Of a stretch of 64,000 bases of DNA, positions 52,916 through 60,956 are shown piece by piece. Made by a program: the position numbers and the translations under genes. The notes under the pieces are model-generated. The model searched no databases. It saw only the letters and a list, made by a program, of their open reading frames with translations, and was not told where the DNA came from. Position 1 is the first letter of the stretch. Each line of letters begins with the position of its first letter. The stretch comes from Veillonella absiana (GTDB taxonomy: Bacteria; Bacillota; Negativicutes; Veillonellales; Veillonellaceae), in the NCBI RefSeq assembly GCF_032970905.1, contig NZ_JAWJZA010000003.1; one strand, 5' to 3'.

Positions 52916-53851
52916 ATGAAGCTGTTATATTCATTTGATGAATTACATCAAATTCAGGAAAAAAAGGTGTATGCCTTGGGTACATTCGATGGCATTCATA
53001 AAGGTCATCAAAGTGTTATTAAGGAAGCTGTTCAAGAGGCAAAGGCTTCGAATGCGGTAACTATTATTATTACATTTGAGCGTCATCCTTTATCTATATT
53101 AAATCCTGAACGTTTACCTAAAACATTATTAGCTCCAACGATGATGGATGAAATTCTTGATGAGATGAATGTAGATTATATTTTAAGATTCCCTATGACT
53201 CAGGATTTTTTGAATATAGAGGCCTCTGTATTTTTGGATAATCTATGTAAGGAACAAGATATACAGGCTATCGTAGTGGGAGAAAATTTTACTTTTGGAG
53301 TCCAAGGTAAAGGAACATCAATATTTATTAAAGAATCCTTATCTAATACGAATATTCAAGTGATTATCAAACCATTAATGACTTGTGATGGACATGAAAA
53401 AGCTGTATCTAGTACTATGATTCGCCAGGCTGTTAAAGAAGGTCGTATGGAAGATGCGACTAATATGCTTGGTAGACCATTCCAATTTGTAGGAACGGTT
53501 ATTAAAGGGGATCAACGGGGAAGAATATTAGGATTTCCTACATTGAACTTTAGGTTACCTAATGAAATGGCTATCCCACCAGATGGTGTATTTGTGAATC
53601 GTGTTCGCATTGATGGTAAGTGGTATGGTGGGGTTGGAAATATAGGAGATAATCCTACATTTAAAAATCAATATCATCGTTGTGAAGTTCATGTATTTGA
53701 TTTTAACCAAGATGTATATGGCAAAGAGGTACTCGTACAATTTATCTCTTATTTACGAGGGGAAGTTAAGTTTGATAATTTAGATGCCTTAATTGCTCAA
53801 ATGAAACTCGATGAAGCTAAGGCGTTGTCTATATTGAAAACTATTGATTAA
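52916..53851 (+). CDS. ribF: bifunctional riboflavin kinase / FAD synthetase
   Basis: Converts riboflavin to FMN and then FAD. N-terminal adenylyltransferase domain ('ALGTFDGIHKGHQSVIKEA', 'VVGENFTFGVQGKGT', 'VSSTMIRQAVKEGRM') and C-terminal kinase domain ('GTVIKGDQRGRILGFPTLNF'). 311 residues, normal. End of the conserved translation operon; the fused aromatic-pathway gene follows after 13 bases and is likely co-transcribed. Confidence 0.95.
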   Translation: MKLLYSFDELHQIQEKKVYALGTFDGIHKGHQSVIKEAVQEAKASNAVTIIITFERHPLSILNPERLPKTLLAPTMMDEILDEMNVDYILRFPMTQDFLNIEASVFLDNLCKEQDIQAIVVGENFTFGVQGKGTSIFIKESLSNTNIQVIIKPLMTCDGHEKAVSSTMIRQAVKEGRMEDATNMLGRPFQFVGTVIKGDQRGRILGFPTLNFRLPNEMAIPPDGVFVNRVRIDGKWYGGVGNIGDNPTFKNQYHRCEVHVFDFNQDVYGKEVLVQFISYLRGEVKFDNLDALIAQMKLDEAKALSILKTID

Positions 53852-53864
53852 AGAGGAACTATCT

Positions 53865-54629
53865 ATGGATATCCAAGAAGCACGTAAGAAAATTGATACG
53901 ATTGATGCATTGTTAGCTGAAAATTATAAAAAACGTCTTGAAATTGTTGCAGATATTGCAAAATATAAAGATGAACATCAAATGCCATTAATTGATGAAG
54001 TCCGTGATACAGATATTATTGCCACACATACAAATGATTGCTCTGATGAAAAATTACGTCCTTATATTGAAGCTTATATGTCTGCTGTTGTTTCTATGAG
54101 CAATGAATATTTACGTGAACATATGCATCAGCATATATTTCTTATCGGTATGCCAGGGGCAGGTAAAACAACAGTTGGCAAAGCATTATCAAAAGAATTA
54201 AATCGTGATTTCTATGATTTGGATTTAACGATTCAAGAAAAAACAGGTAAGTCTATTCAAAATATCATTATCTATGATGGAGAAGAAAAATTCCGTCAAC
54301 ATGAATATGATGCGATTCGTGAATTAATTCGTAATAAACCAAGTGTCATTGCTACTGGTGGTGGTACGGTTCTTTCTGAAAAAACAGTACAAATCATGCG
54401 TAACAATGGTATCATTGTATTTGTAAATCGAGATGTGACACAAATTTTAGATGATTTAGACTTAGAGATTCGTCCACTCTTGAAAGAAAGTATTGAATAT
54501 ATTTTCAGACTTTATGAAGAACGTTATCCGCTTTATGAATCTGTGAGCCATATTAAAATTGGTAACGAAAGTAATATTTCTGACACCGTGCAGGCAATTA
54601 TTGAAGCATTACCAAATACGGAGAAATAA
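53865..54629 (+). CDS. aroK: chorismate mutase-shikimate kinase fusion
   Basis: The protein has 254 residues and two domains. Residues 1-85 match an AroQ-type chorismate mutase: 'IQEARKKIDTIDALLAENYK' (helix 1 with Arg/Lys and Asp), 'KRLEIVADIAKYKDEHQMPL' and 'YIEAYMSAVVSMSNEYL'. Residues about 90-254 are shikimate kinase: P-loop 'LIGMPGAGKTTVGKAL' (about 94-108), 'FYDLDLTIQEKTGKSIQNII' (shikimate Asp) and 'VIATGGGTVLSE'. It thus joins two non-consecutive steps of aromatic synthesis. The ATG at 53865 has AGAGGA 7 bases before it. The chorismate mutase half is short and may be weak. Confidence 0.88.
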   Translation: MDIQEARKKIDTIDALLAENYKKRLEIVADIAKYKDEHQMPLIDEVRDTDIIATHTNDCSDEKLRPYIEAYMSAVVSMSNEYLREHMHQHIFLIGMPGAGKTTVGKALSKELNRDFYDLDLTIQEKTGKSIQNIIIYDGEEKFRQHEYDAIRELIRNKPSVIATGGGTVLSEKTVQIMRNNGIIVFVNRDVTQILDDLDLEIRPLLKESIEYIFRLYEERYPLYESVSHIKIGNESNISDTVQAIIEALPNTEK

Positions 54630-56779
54630 TGGAAACCTTACGAGGCCTAGTTTACAGGAGAATTTATTCGAATACACAAAACACGTACTGCGTTTTCGTA
54701 GTGCGTGATTATAATGACGAGTATATTACTTGTACAGGTCGTTTTGAGGCACCAAAGGATGGAGAGGACCTTGAATTAAAGGGACGTTATGTGGAGCATG
54801 AGAAATATGGTTTTCAATTTGATGCCTCTAGCATTGAGAAATTGAAACCTGATAATCTTGGTTCTGCTAGACTCTATTTATTGAACTTAGGTATTAAAGG
54901 ACTGGGCGAAAAATCTGTAGAAAAAATTATAGATTACTTCGGTACGGAATTACTTGATGTTCTTCGTGAAGCTCGTCCAGAGTCTATCAAGGATGTACCA
55001 GGTCTTCGTAAATCAGTGAAGGAGGAATTGTTCAATACACTCCTAGGGGAAGGGATATTATCCGACTTAAATCATTTCTTTGAAAGCCATAATATCAGTG
55101 CTAAATGGAGTCATATTGTGTATACCTATTATGGATCCTCCGCAGTGCTTGTATTGCAGGATAATCCATACACATTGCTTCGCATTGCACCGGATATGAC
55201 ATTTGCTACGGCAGATACACTGGCGAATCAACTTGGTATTCCTGGTGATGATGAACGTAGGTTAGAGGCTGCTTTAAATTGGATTTTGCGTGGTCTTGAC
55301 GATCAAGGGCACACCTGTCTACCTGTGGATGAACTTATTGGTAAGGCAGTGGATGTATTAAAAGGCTATGCTGATGAATTTGCAGATTATGTAGAAATGG
55401 TCATTGGTCAGGGTATATTGTATAGTACGTATTTCGATGATATCTTATACATTTATCCACCAGAGCTCTATGTGGCGGAATGTGAAAGTGTTAATTATAC
55501 TAAACGATTTCTTGAGGCGTCATCTCCCGTATCTCTTGATATAGAAAACTTTATTAGTAATTTTGAAAGCAAACATGAGATTACATTTGGAGAGGAACAA
55601 AAGGAAGCCATCGATTTAGCGTTTTTTGAACAATTCTCTGTTATTACCGGTGGCCCTGGTACAGGTAAAACGACCATCATTAAAGCCTTAGTAGAAGGAT
55701 TTCAGTTAGGTGGTTTTAGTCGAATTATTCTCTGTGCACCAACAGGTCGTGCCGCAAAACGACTGACAGAGGCTACAGAATATGAGGCTACCACAATCCA
55801 TCGACTATTAATGCCAGTACAAGGCAGTGATTCTTATGATTTTATAAAAAATGAGGATGATTCATTAGAGGCGGATGTAGTTATTATCGATGAAGCATCC
55901 ATGCTCAATGTGCGTTTATATTACTCTTTGTTGGCAGCCATTCCTCGGGAGGCCCATGTCATTATCGTCGGTGACGTGGATCAGTTGCCACCAATTGGTG
56001 CCGGTTTTGTTCTGAAGGATTTGTTACTTTCATCTGTAGTACCGTATAAACGATTAAAAAAAATCTATCGTCAAGATTCGGGAAATAGCATCGTTGAAAG
56101 TGCGTATCTCATCAATAAAGGGGAGATGCCTGAATTGGAATCTACTGGTGAATTTACATTCGTACCAGTTAATAGTTTAGTTGGTATGATGAATGCCATT
56201 ACTAGCATTTACGGACGGGAAAAGGAATTTGTCGATGATGAGTTAGATATACAAATCATTTCGCCTATGCGAAAAGGCAAGGCTGGGAGTATAAGCATTT
56301 CTCAATATGTACAACAATCTGTAAATCCTGCCCATAGTTCTAAGGCTGAAATTCGTGCCAATGGTTTAACCTATCGTGTAGGCGATAAGGTGATTCAAAT
56401 CTTGAACAATTATGAATTAGAAGTTTTTAATGGTGAGATTGGTGTTATTTACGGGATTTCAAAAACAGATGTACTCATTCGATTTATCCATAAGGATGTA
56501 CGATTATCTATAGATGAAATCCATATGATTATGCCCGCCTATGCTATTACGGTTCATAAGAGTCAAGGCAGTGAGTATGGTACCGTTATTATCCCGTTTA
56601 TCCCTATGTATAGCAATATGTTGCAGCGTAATTTATTGTATACGGCGGTGACACGGGCGAAAAAGAAGGCCATCATTATAGGAACGAAAGCTGCTATTGA
56701 ACGTGCCGTACATACAGTAAATATTGAAGATCGATATACATTGTTTACAGAACGATTACGCGGTGAATGTGACGGATAA
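54629..56779 (+). CDS. recD2: RecD2-type helicase (ATP-dependent recombinase D2)
   Basis: The protein has 716 residues. N-terminal OB-like region, helix-hairpin-helix repeats ('LNLGIKGLGEKSVEKIIDYF', 'DVPGLRKSVKEELF'), then a superfamily 1 helicase core: Walker A 'TGGPGTGKTTIIKAL' (about 341), 'CAPTGRAAKRLTEAT', Walker B 'VVIIDEASMLN', 'VGDVDQLPPIG', and motif VI 'YTAVTRAKKK'. 5'-3' helicase acting in repair without RecBC. It shares one base with the previous stop. Confidence 0.93.
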   Translation: METLRGLVYRRIYSNTQNTYCVFVVRDYNDEYITCTGRFEAPKDGEDLELKGRYVEHEKYGFQFDASSIEKLKPDNLGSARLYLLNLGIKGLGEKSVEKIIDYFGTELLDVLREARPESIKDVPGLRKSVKEELFNTLLGEGILSDLNHFFESHNISAKWSHIVYTYYGSSAVLVLQDNPYTLLRIAPDMTFATADTLANQLGIPGDDERRLEAALNWILRGLDDQGHTCLPVDELIGKAVDVLKGYADEFADYVEMVIGQGILYSTYFDDILYIYPPELYVAECESVNYTKRFLEASSPVSLDIENFISNFESKHEITFGEEQKEAIDLAFFEQFSVITGGPGTGKTTIIKALVEGFQLGGFSRIILCAPTGRAAKRLTEATEYEATTIHRLLMPVQGSDSYDFIKNEDDSLEADVVIIDEASMLNVRLYYSLLAAIPREAHVIIVGDVDQLPPIGAGFVLKDLLLSSVVPYKRLKKIYRQDSGNSIVESAYLINKGEMPELESTGEFTFVPVNSLVGMMNAITSIYGREKEFVDDELDIQIISPMRKGKAGSISISQYVQQSVNPAHSSKAEIRANGLTYRVGDKVIQILNNYELEVFNGEIGVIYGISKTDVLIRFIHKDVRLSIDEIHMIMPAYAITVHKSQGSEYGTVIIPFIPMYSNMLQRNLLYTAVTRAKKKAIIIGTKAAIERAVHTVNIEDRYTLFTERLRGECDG

Positions 56780-56895
56780 TATAGTATTAGTTATGATACT
56801 CATATACTATGGTAGAAAGTGCTATAATAAAATATAAGTATGTGAACTAATTAAATATGAACGTGTTGAATTTTATTTCATATAGGAGTAGACAG

Positions 56896-57657
56896 ATGAT
56901 AGGGAGATTACTATTAGATTTTCTATTTCCACCTACATGTCCGAATTGTGGCGCACCAGTGAATGAACAAGGCGAATGGTGTCCAGAGTGCTTTGATTCG
57001 GTACTGGCGATACGCCAAGTACCGAGTGAATTATTACAATCCCTAAATGAGGCTTGGATATTGGCTCATTACACAGGGGGCGTTAAGACAATGATATATG
57101 ATGTAAAATTCAACGCAAAAAAGGAACAGTCCAAAGGGGCTGTTCCTTTTTTACGTTGCTTTGATTTTTACATGAATGAACATGAACTCAACTTGAGGCC
57201 ACATCTCGTAGTACCTATACCAACAAGTAAGGGTAAATTGAAGACAAGAGGTTATAATCAGGTGGATCTATTATTTAAAGAGTGGGTGTATGAAAAAAAT
57301 AAAGGTGTAGTTAATCATGAACTACATAATGGAAAGAGAGTTGTTAAAAAGATGAGAGACACTATAGTGAGAGATAATAATATTCATGCATATTGGCGGT
57401 GGTGTGACTGTTTACACAAGCTTGATACAGGTAAAGATATGTGGAGTCTCACTGGTAATGAACGACGAAAAAATGTATCAGATGCTTTTATGATGAAAGC
57501 TATATATCGTAATGTAGCTTTTTGGACAAATTGTGATGTATTGTTAATCGATGATATTTATACTACAGGGGCTACACTTGAGGCAGCAGCACATATTATA
57601 CAGTCCTATCATCCACACACAATAAAAGCCCTTACTTTGGCAAGTGGGGCTTATTGA
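56896..57657 (+). CDS. ComF-family phosphoribosyltransferase-like protein
   Basis: The protein has 253 residues. A zinc finger at the start (Cys15, Cys18, Cys29, Cys32 in 'FPPTCPNCGAP' and 'WCPECFDS'), the middle 'LVVPIPTSKGKLKTRGYNQ' and the PRPP-type loop 'VLLIDDIYTTGATLEAAA' (about 214-232) define ComF, a protein needed for DNA uptake in naturally competent bacteria. The region between (about 125-195) is longer and less conserved than usual. The ATG at 56896 follows AGGAG by 7 bases. A terminator-like hairpin lies within the coding region at 57117-57152. Confidence 0.85.
   Translation: MIGRLLLDFLFPPTCPNCGAPVNEQGEWCPECFDSVLAIRQVPSELLQSLNEAWILAHYTGGVKTMIYDVKFNAKKEQSKGAVPFLRCFDFYMNEHELNLRPHLVVPIPTSKGKLKTRGYNQVDLLFKEWVYEKNKGVVNHELHNGKRVVKKMRDTIVRDNNIHAYWRWCDCLHKLDTGKDMWSLTGNERRKNVSDAFMMKAIYRNVAFWTNCDVLLIDDIYTTGATLEAAAHIIQSYHPHTIKALTLASGAY
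57117..57152 (+). terminator. terminator-like hairpin inside the comF-like gene
   Basis: AAAAAAGGAACAG (57117-57129) and CTGTTCCTTTTTT (57140-57152) form a perfect 13-bp stem with a 10-base loop and a T-run. It lies in the sense direction about 220 bases into the gene. By shape it is as good as the terminators between genes here. It also reads as ordinary codons, so chance cannot be excluded. Confidence 0.55.
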
Positions 57658-57709
57658 TAGTTTGGATAGCTTTTGATATATTGTAACTGGCAGTTTAAGG
57701 ATTTCGTGG

Positions 57710-58312
57710 TTAGCCCAATACATCGATAAAAGCTTTTACCACATCTGGATCAAAGAGGGTGCCAGAGGCACTAAATAATTCTTCTTTGGCTTTGGATTTT
57801 GTTTTTGCCCAAAACTCAGTAGATGGATTCACCGTAGAATCATAGTAATCAGCTACAGCAATAATTCGTGCACCTAATGGAATATTAGCGCCACGAAGGT
57901 GTTTAGGATAACCAGAGCCATCCCACTTTTCATGATGATAGCGAATATATGGGAGAATCTGTTGGCAACAAGAATAGTTTTCAATCATATTGGCACCACT
58001 AGCGGCATGTTGCTTGTATTTAGACATTTCTTGTTTATTTAAATACGGTGATTTCTGAATTAATGAGTTAGGAATCATTAACAGACCCAAATCATGTAAT
58101 AAAGCTGCGTGGCGTATTTGTTCTATTTCATTGTAAGGTAAACCCATTTTAGCAGCAATGCTGACTGCATAATTAGAAACTTGTAGAGAATGCTGATACA
58201 AATGTTGACTTTTCACTTGTATCATTTGCAAGAGCTGCGCACTAATGGCATCCAAGCTATCCTTTTCTAATTCATACAACCCTGATGGCTGCATTAATGA
58301 TAACATAAACAT
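57710..58312 (-). CDS. HD-GYP domain phosphohydrolase
   Basis: The protein has 200 residues, almost all HD-GYP domain. His41, His73-Asp74 ('ALLHDLGLLMIP'), then 'QHAASGANMIE' and HHEKWDGSGYP (126-136), followed by 'ANIPLGARIIAVADYYDS', give the full metal set and GYP loop of cyclic-di-nucleotide phosphodiesterases. No receiver or sensor domain is attached. Target could be c-di-GMP or another cyclic dinucleotide. AAAGGGG lies 6 bases before the start at 58312. It is transcribed away from the structured RNA. Confidence 0.88.
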   Translation of the reverse strand: MFMLSLMQPSGLYELEKDSLDAISAQLLQMIQVKSQHLYQHSLQVSNYAVSIAAKMGLPYNEIEQIRHAALLHDLGLLMIPNSLIQKSPYLNKQEMSKYKQHAASGANMIENYSCCQQILPYIRYHHEKWDGSGYPKHLRGANIPLGARIIAVADYYDSTVNPSTEFWAKTKSKAKEELFSASGTLFDPDVVKAFIDVLG

Positions 58313-58615
58313 AATAAACCCCTTTAACTAAGTCCGTTCTTCTCTAACAGTATTCGTATTATACAATAAAAATAACCGTTTGTGTAGTCATGATAGTGGA
58401 GAACGAATAACGTTATTCTAAAAATGCATAGTTAAATTTGTTGACATTTAAAGAACCGCTTAAGAATAGTAGCTGTAAATTTTACAATTATAGACTTTGA
58501 ATTTTTCAACCCATAATATTTTAAATTTCTATGCTTTTTTTCTATAGTAGTAAAATTGGTACTTGCATTTTTTTTTTGAAATTCTATCTCAATAAAATCG
58601 AAAATATGTTCTGTG
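58313..58615. other. AT-rich intergenic DNA between HD-GYP gene and structured RNA
   Basis: About 300 bases with homopolymer runs (ten T near 58569-58578) and no coding potential I can support. A TTGACA at 58441-58446 has only a weak -10 (near AAGAAT). The promoter of the HD-GYP gene must lie here on the minus strand but I cannot define it. Confidence 0.4.
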
Positions 58616-58645
58616 TAGACAGTTTCTATATAATTCTTATATAAT
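58616..58645 (+). promoter_or_regulatory. candidate promoter of the structured RNA
   Basis: TAGACA (58616-58621), an 18-base spacer and TATAAT (58640-58645). A second TATAAT at 58629-58634 arises because an 11-bp unit (TATATAATTCT) is tandemly duplicated at 58627-58648. Start of transcription would be near 58652, just at the beginning of the structured region. Confidence 0.6.
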
Positions 58646-58651
58646 TCTTAA

Positions 58652-58886
58652 TATACGGGTCTGTGGTTGCAAGTCGAAGCCAGTCGCAGGCAAAACGATC
58701 CACATAAGCAGTCCAAGGGACTGTGAGCATGGTGCGGCTTAGATGTAAGTCCTGCCGGAAAAACCGAGAGAAGTAGTAGTGGGGAGTCTAAGACTCATGA
58801 GCGAACCTTCCAGCAGGCGAGTGTGGGGGCAAAGACCAGGTCAGCCGTATAACAGGCATATGAGGCTTTTCTCATATGCCTTTTTT
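58652..58886 (+). ncRNA. structured non-coding RNA, HEARO/omega-RNA-like
   Basis: Unlike its AT-rich surroundings this stretch is GC-richer and full of pairings. CAGTCC/GGGACTG (58709-58721) is nested in ACATAAGC/GCTTAGATGT. CGG-AAAAA-CCG lies at 58756-58766. GAGTC/GACTC lies at 58784-58796. CCTGC (58751-58755) can pair long-range with GCAGG (58813-58817), and GACC/GGTC lies at 58834-58842. It has its own candidate promoter and a strong terminator. The segment with GGGGAGTCTAAGACTCATGA followed by GCGAAC recalls, from memory, HEARO RNAs, the omega guide RNAs of IscB-type nucleases, but no nuclease gene is adjacent. The alternative is an undescribed sRNA or leader. I am sure of structure, not of family. 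Confidence 0.7.
58854..58886 (+). terminator. rho-independent terminator of the structured RNA
   Basis: GGCATATGAG pairs with CTCATATGCC around a 6-base loop, followed by TTTTTT. Confidence 0.92.
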
Positions 58887-58993
58887 GATACGTGTTTTAT
58901 ATATTTACTTGAAAGTAGTAGTATTTTATTATATCTATTAGTCGATGGGGCTTGTTATAGTAGCAGTATTCTTTATAAATCATAAAAGGTTTT

Positions 58994-59026
58994 ATTTATG
59001 TATAAAAATAATTTTTATGCATAAAT
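58994..59026. promoter_or_regulatory. 16-bp inverted repeat just upstream of the -35 box
   Basis: ATTTATGTATAAAAAT (58994-59009) and ATTTTTATGCATAAAT (59011-59026) are complementary except at one position, with a 1-base centre. It ends one base before the -35 box of the amino-acid importer, a position suited to an operator or activator site. Confidence 0.65.
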
Positions 59027-59027
59027 G

Positions 59028-59057
59028 TTGACATAAATATACAAGTTCGTATATAAT
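59028..59057 (+). promoter_or_regulatory. consensus promoter of the amino-acid importer operon
   Basis: TTGACA (59028-59033), 18-base spacer, TATAAT (59052-59057), both perfect. ATATAC (59037-59042) and GTATAT (59049-59054) form a second inverted repeat across spacer and -10, so a bound repressor could block polymerase. Confidence 0.8.
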
Positions 59058-59147
59058 ACGTTCTATAGTAATTGAAATACACATATATGTGCCGAGTTGG
59101 TATATATGCTGTAGATAGTTGTTGAGAAAAATGAAAAGGTATGTAAG

Positions 59148-59957
59148 ATGATTAGTAAAAAAGTAAAAAAATTAATGCTCACAGGTTTGGCAGTGGTAAT
59201 GACTGCAGCATTTGTTGCTGGTTGTGGTAATGATAGTAAACCAGCGGCTCAAAAGAAATTAGTTGTTGGTACTAATGCGACATTTGTACCATTTGAATTT
59301 AAAAATGATAAAACATCTGATTATGATGGCTTTGATATTGAATTAATTCGTGCTATCGGTAAAAAGATGAATCGTGATGTAGAACTTAAAAATGTTTCTT
59401 TTGATGCATTGATTCCTGCATTAACTACTAAAGATATTGATGTAGCTGCATCTGGTATGACAATTACAAAAGCAAGAAGTGAGAAAGTGTTATTTTCTTC
59501 CCCTTATTATGAAAATGCATTAGCTATAATTTATAAAGATGGTACAACAATCAATAGTCTGGAAGATCTTAAAGGTTTGACATTAGCGGCTCAATTAGGT
59601 ACTACTGGTGCTGATTTAGCTCATAAAACAGAAGGTGGAACAGTTAAAGAGTTTGATCACAGTAATGAAGCCTTATTAGAACTTAAAAATGGTGGTGTCC
59701 AAGCCGCTGTAATCGATTTACCTATAGCTCAATATTATAGTACTGTTCATAAAGATGAAAATGTAAAAGTATTTACATATCCAAATACTAAAGAATACTT
59801 AGGTCTTGCGATTGGTAAAGATAATAAAGAACTACAAACTGAAATCAATAAAGCTATTGCTGATTTAAAAGCAAGTGGTGAATTCAATACGTTGTATAAA
59901 AAATGGTTCAATACAGATGCCCCTGCTGATATGCCAGTAGTGCTAGAATTTAAATAA
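59148..59957 (+). CDS. polar amino-acid ABC importer binding lipoprotein, copy 1
   Basis: Lipoprotein signal with lipobox at 'AFVAGCGNDS' (Cys26), then a SBP_bac_3 fold: 'LVVGTNATFVPFEFKNDKTS', 'YDGFDIELIRAIGKKMNRDV', 'MTITKARSEKVLFSSPYYEN', 'AAQLGTTGADLAHKTEGGT'. Relatives bind glutamine, cystine, arginine or similar. 269 residues. It is the first gene after a near-consensus promoter flanked by inverted repeats. A paralogue follows after about 100 bases. Confidence 0.9.
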   Translation: MISKKVKKLMLTGLAVVMTAAFVAGCGNDSKPAAQKKLVVGTNATFVPFEFKNDKTSDYDGFDIELIRAIGKKMNRDVELKNVSFDALIPALTTKDIDVAASGMTITKARSEKVLFSSPYYENALAIIYKDGTTINSLEDLKGLTLAAQLGTTGADLAHKTEGGTVKEFDHSNEALLELKNGGVQAAVIDLPIAQYYSTVHKDENVKVFTYPNTKEYLGLAIGKDNKELQTEINKAIADLKASGEFNTLYKKWFNTDAPADMPVVLEFK

Positions 59958-60059
59958 TATAGTAAAATAGGACCTGAGAATAGGTTATAAGAATCTGTTC
60001 ATATGATAAATATCAACTAATTAGAAATATTCTTTGAGAGTTTTAAAAGGAGAATTATT

Positions 60060-60821
60060 GTGAAATTAAAGAAATCATTAGCCCTTGTACTGGGTGCAAC
60101 ATTAATGATTGGTGTATTTGCAGGTTGTGGCAGCGAACAAGCACCTAAAAAAGATACTATAAAATTTGCAGCAGAAACTACATATCCACCATTCGAATTT
60201 GCTGATGGTGATAAATACCAAGGCTTTGATGTAGATTTAGCGAATGCTATTGGCAAAGAAACAGGTAAAAAAGTTGAATTTGTGAGCATGGGCTTTGATG
60301 CGTTAATTCCAGCATTACAGTCTGGCCAAATTGATGCTATCGCATCTGGTATGGTTATCACAAAAGAACGTTTGGAAAAAATTGATTTTTCGGATCCATA
60401 CTACCCAGTTAATTTGATTATGGTGGTAAAAAAGGACAATAATACTGTTAATGGTGAAGCTGATATTGCCGGTAAAACTGTAGCAGCTCAAATTGGTACA
60501 ACTGGTGCATTTTTGGCTAAAGAAAAACCTGGTACAACAGTAAAAGAATTCGATACAATTCCTAATATGCTACAAGATTTAGAAAATGGTAATGTTGAAA
60601 TCGTAATGCTCGATGAACCAATCGCTAAATACTTTATTCAAGTAGGTAATATGGCAAATCTAAAGATTGTTCCTGTAGGTTTACAATCTCATCAATTGGG
60701 TATTGGCGTAGCTAAAAATAATCCAGAATTGACTAAAGAGATTAATGCAGCCCTTAAGAAAATGAAAGACAATGGGGAATACAAAAAATTAGAAGATAAA
60801 TGGTTTGGTAATATCAAATAA
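60060..60821 (+). CDS. polar amino-acid ABC importer binding lipoprotein, copy 2
   Basis: The protein has 253 residues; lipobox Cys23 ('GVFAGCGSEQ'); SBP_bac_3 fold with 'IKFAAETTYPPFEFADGDKY', 'QGFDVDLANAIGKETGKKVE', 'SGMVITKERLEKIDFSDPYY' and 'AAQIGTTGAFLAKEKPGTTV'. It resembles the first binding protein in layout but the ligand-contact regions differ, e.g. EFADGDKY against EFKNDKTSDY, so the pair probably widens substrate range. It starts with GTG at 60060 after AAAAGGAG. A perfect palindrome follows its stop. Confidence 0.9.
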   Translation: MKLKKSLALVLGATLMIGVFAGCGSEQAPKKDTIKFAAETTYPPFEFADGDKYQGFDVDLANAIGKETGKKVEFVSMGFDALIPALQSGQIDAIASGMVITKERLEKIDFSDPYYPVNLIMVVKKDNNTVNGEADIAGKTVAAQIGTTGAFLAKEKPGTTVKEFDTIPNMLQDLENGNVEIVMLDEPIAKYFIQVGNMANLKIVPVGLQSHQLGIGVAKNNPELTKEINAALKKMKDNGEYKKLEDKWFGNIK

Positions 60822-60840
60822 TTTGTAACACTAGCATATA

Positions 60841-60872
60841 AAATAACAGAGATGATATCATCTCTGTTATTT
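60841..60872. terminator. perfect 32-bp palindrome after the second binding protein
   Basis: AAATAACAGAGATGAT (60841-60856) is followed directly by its exact complement (60857-60872) and then TTGAC. It probably forms a terminator or attenuating hairpin that lowers expression of the downstream aminotransferase and permease genes relative to the binding proteins. Confidence 0.7.
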
Positions 60873-60956
60873 TGACGTTAGTATATACGTATTATAGACG
60901 TGTGTTAAAAAATCGGTGTGGCCAATACTATTTTATGTATGTAGATGGAGATCATT

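Noticed and set aside
58652..58886. Cobalamin or lysine riboswitch, RNase P, tmRNA or 6S RNA as identity of the structured RNA
   Set aside because: None of their conserved cores could be found by eye, and the RNA ends in its own terminator 260 bases before the next gene.
58779..58985. 68-residue reading frame across the structured RNA and its terminator
   Set aside because: It runs through RNA stems and a strong terminator, has no ribosome site, and its composition changes abruptly; it is a by-product of the RNA sequence.
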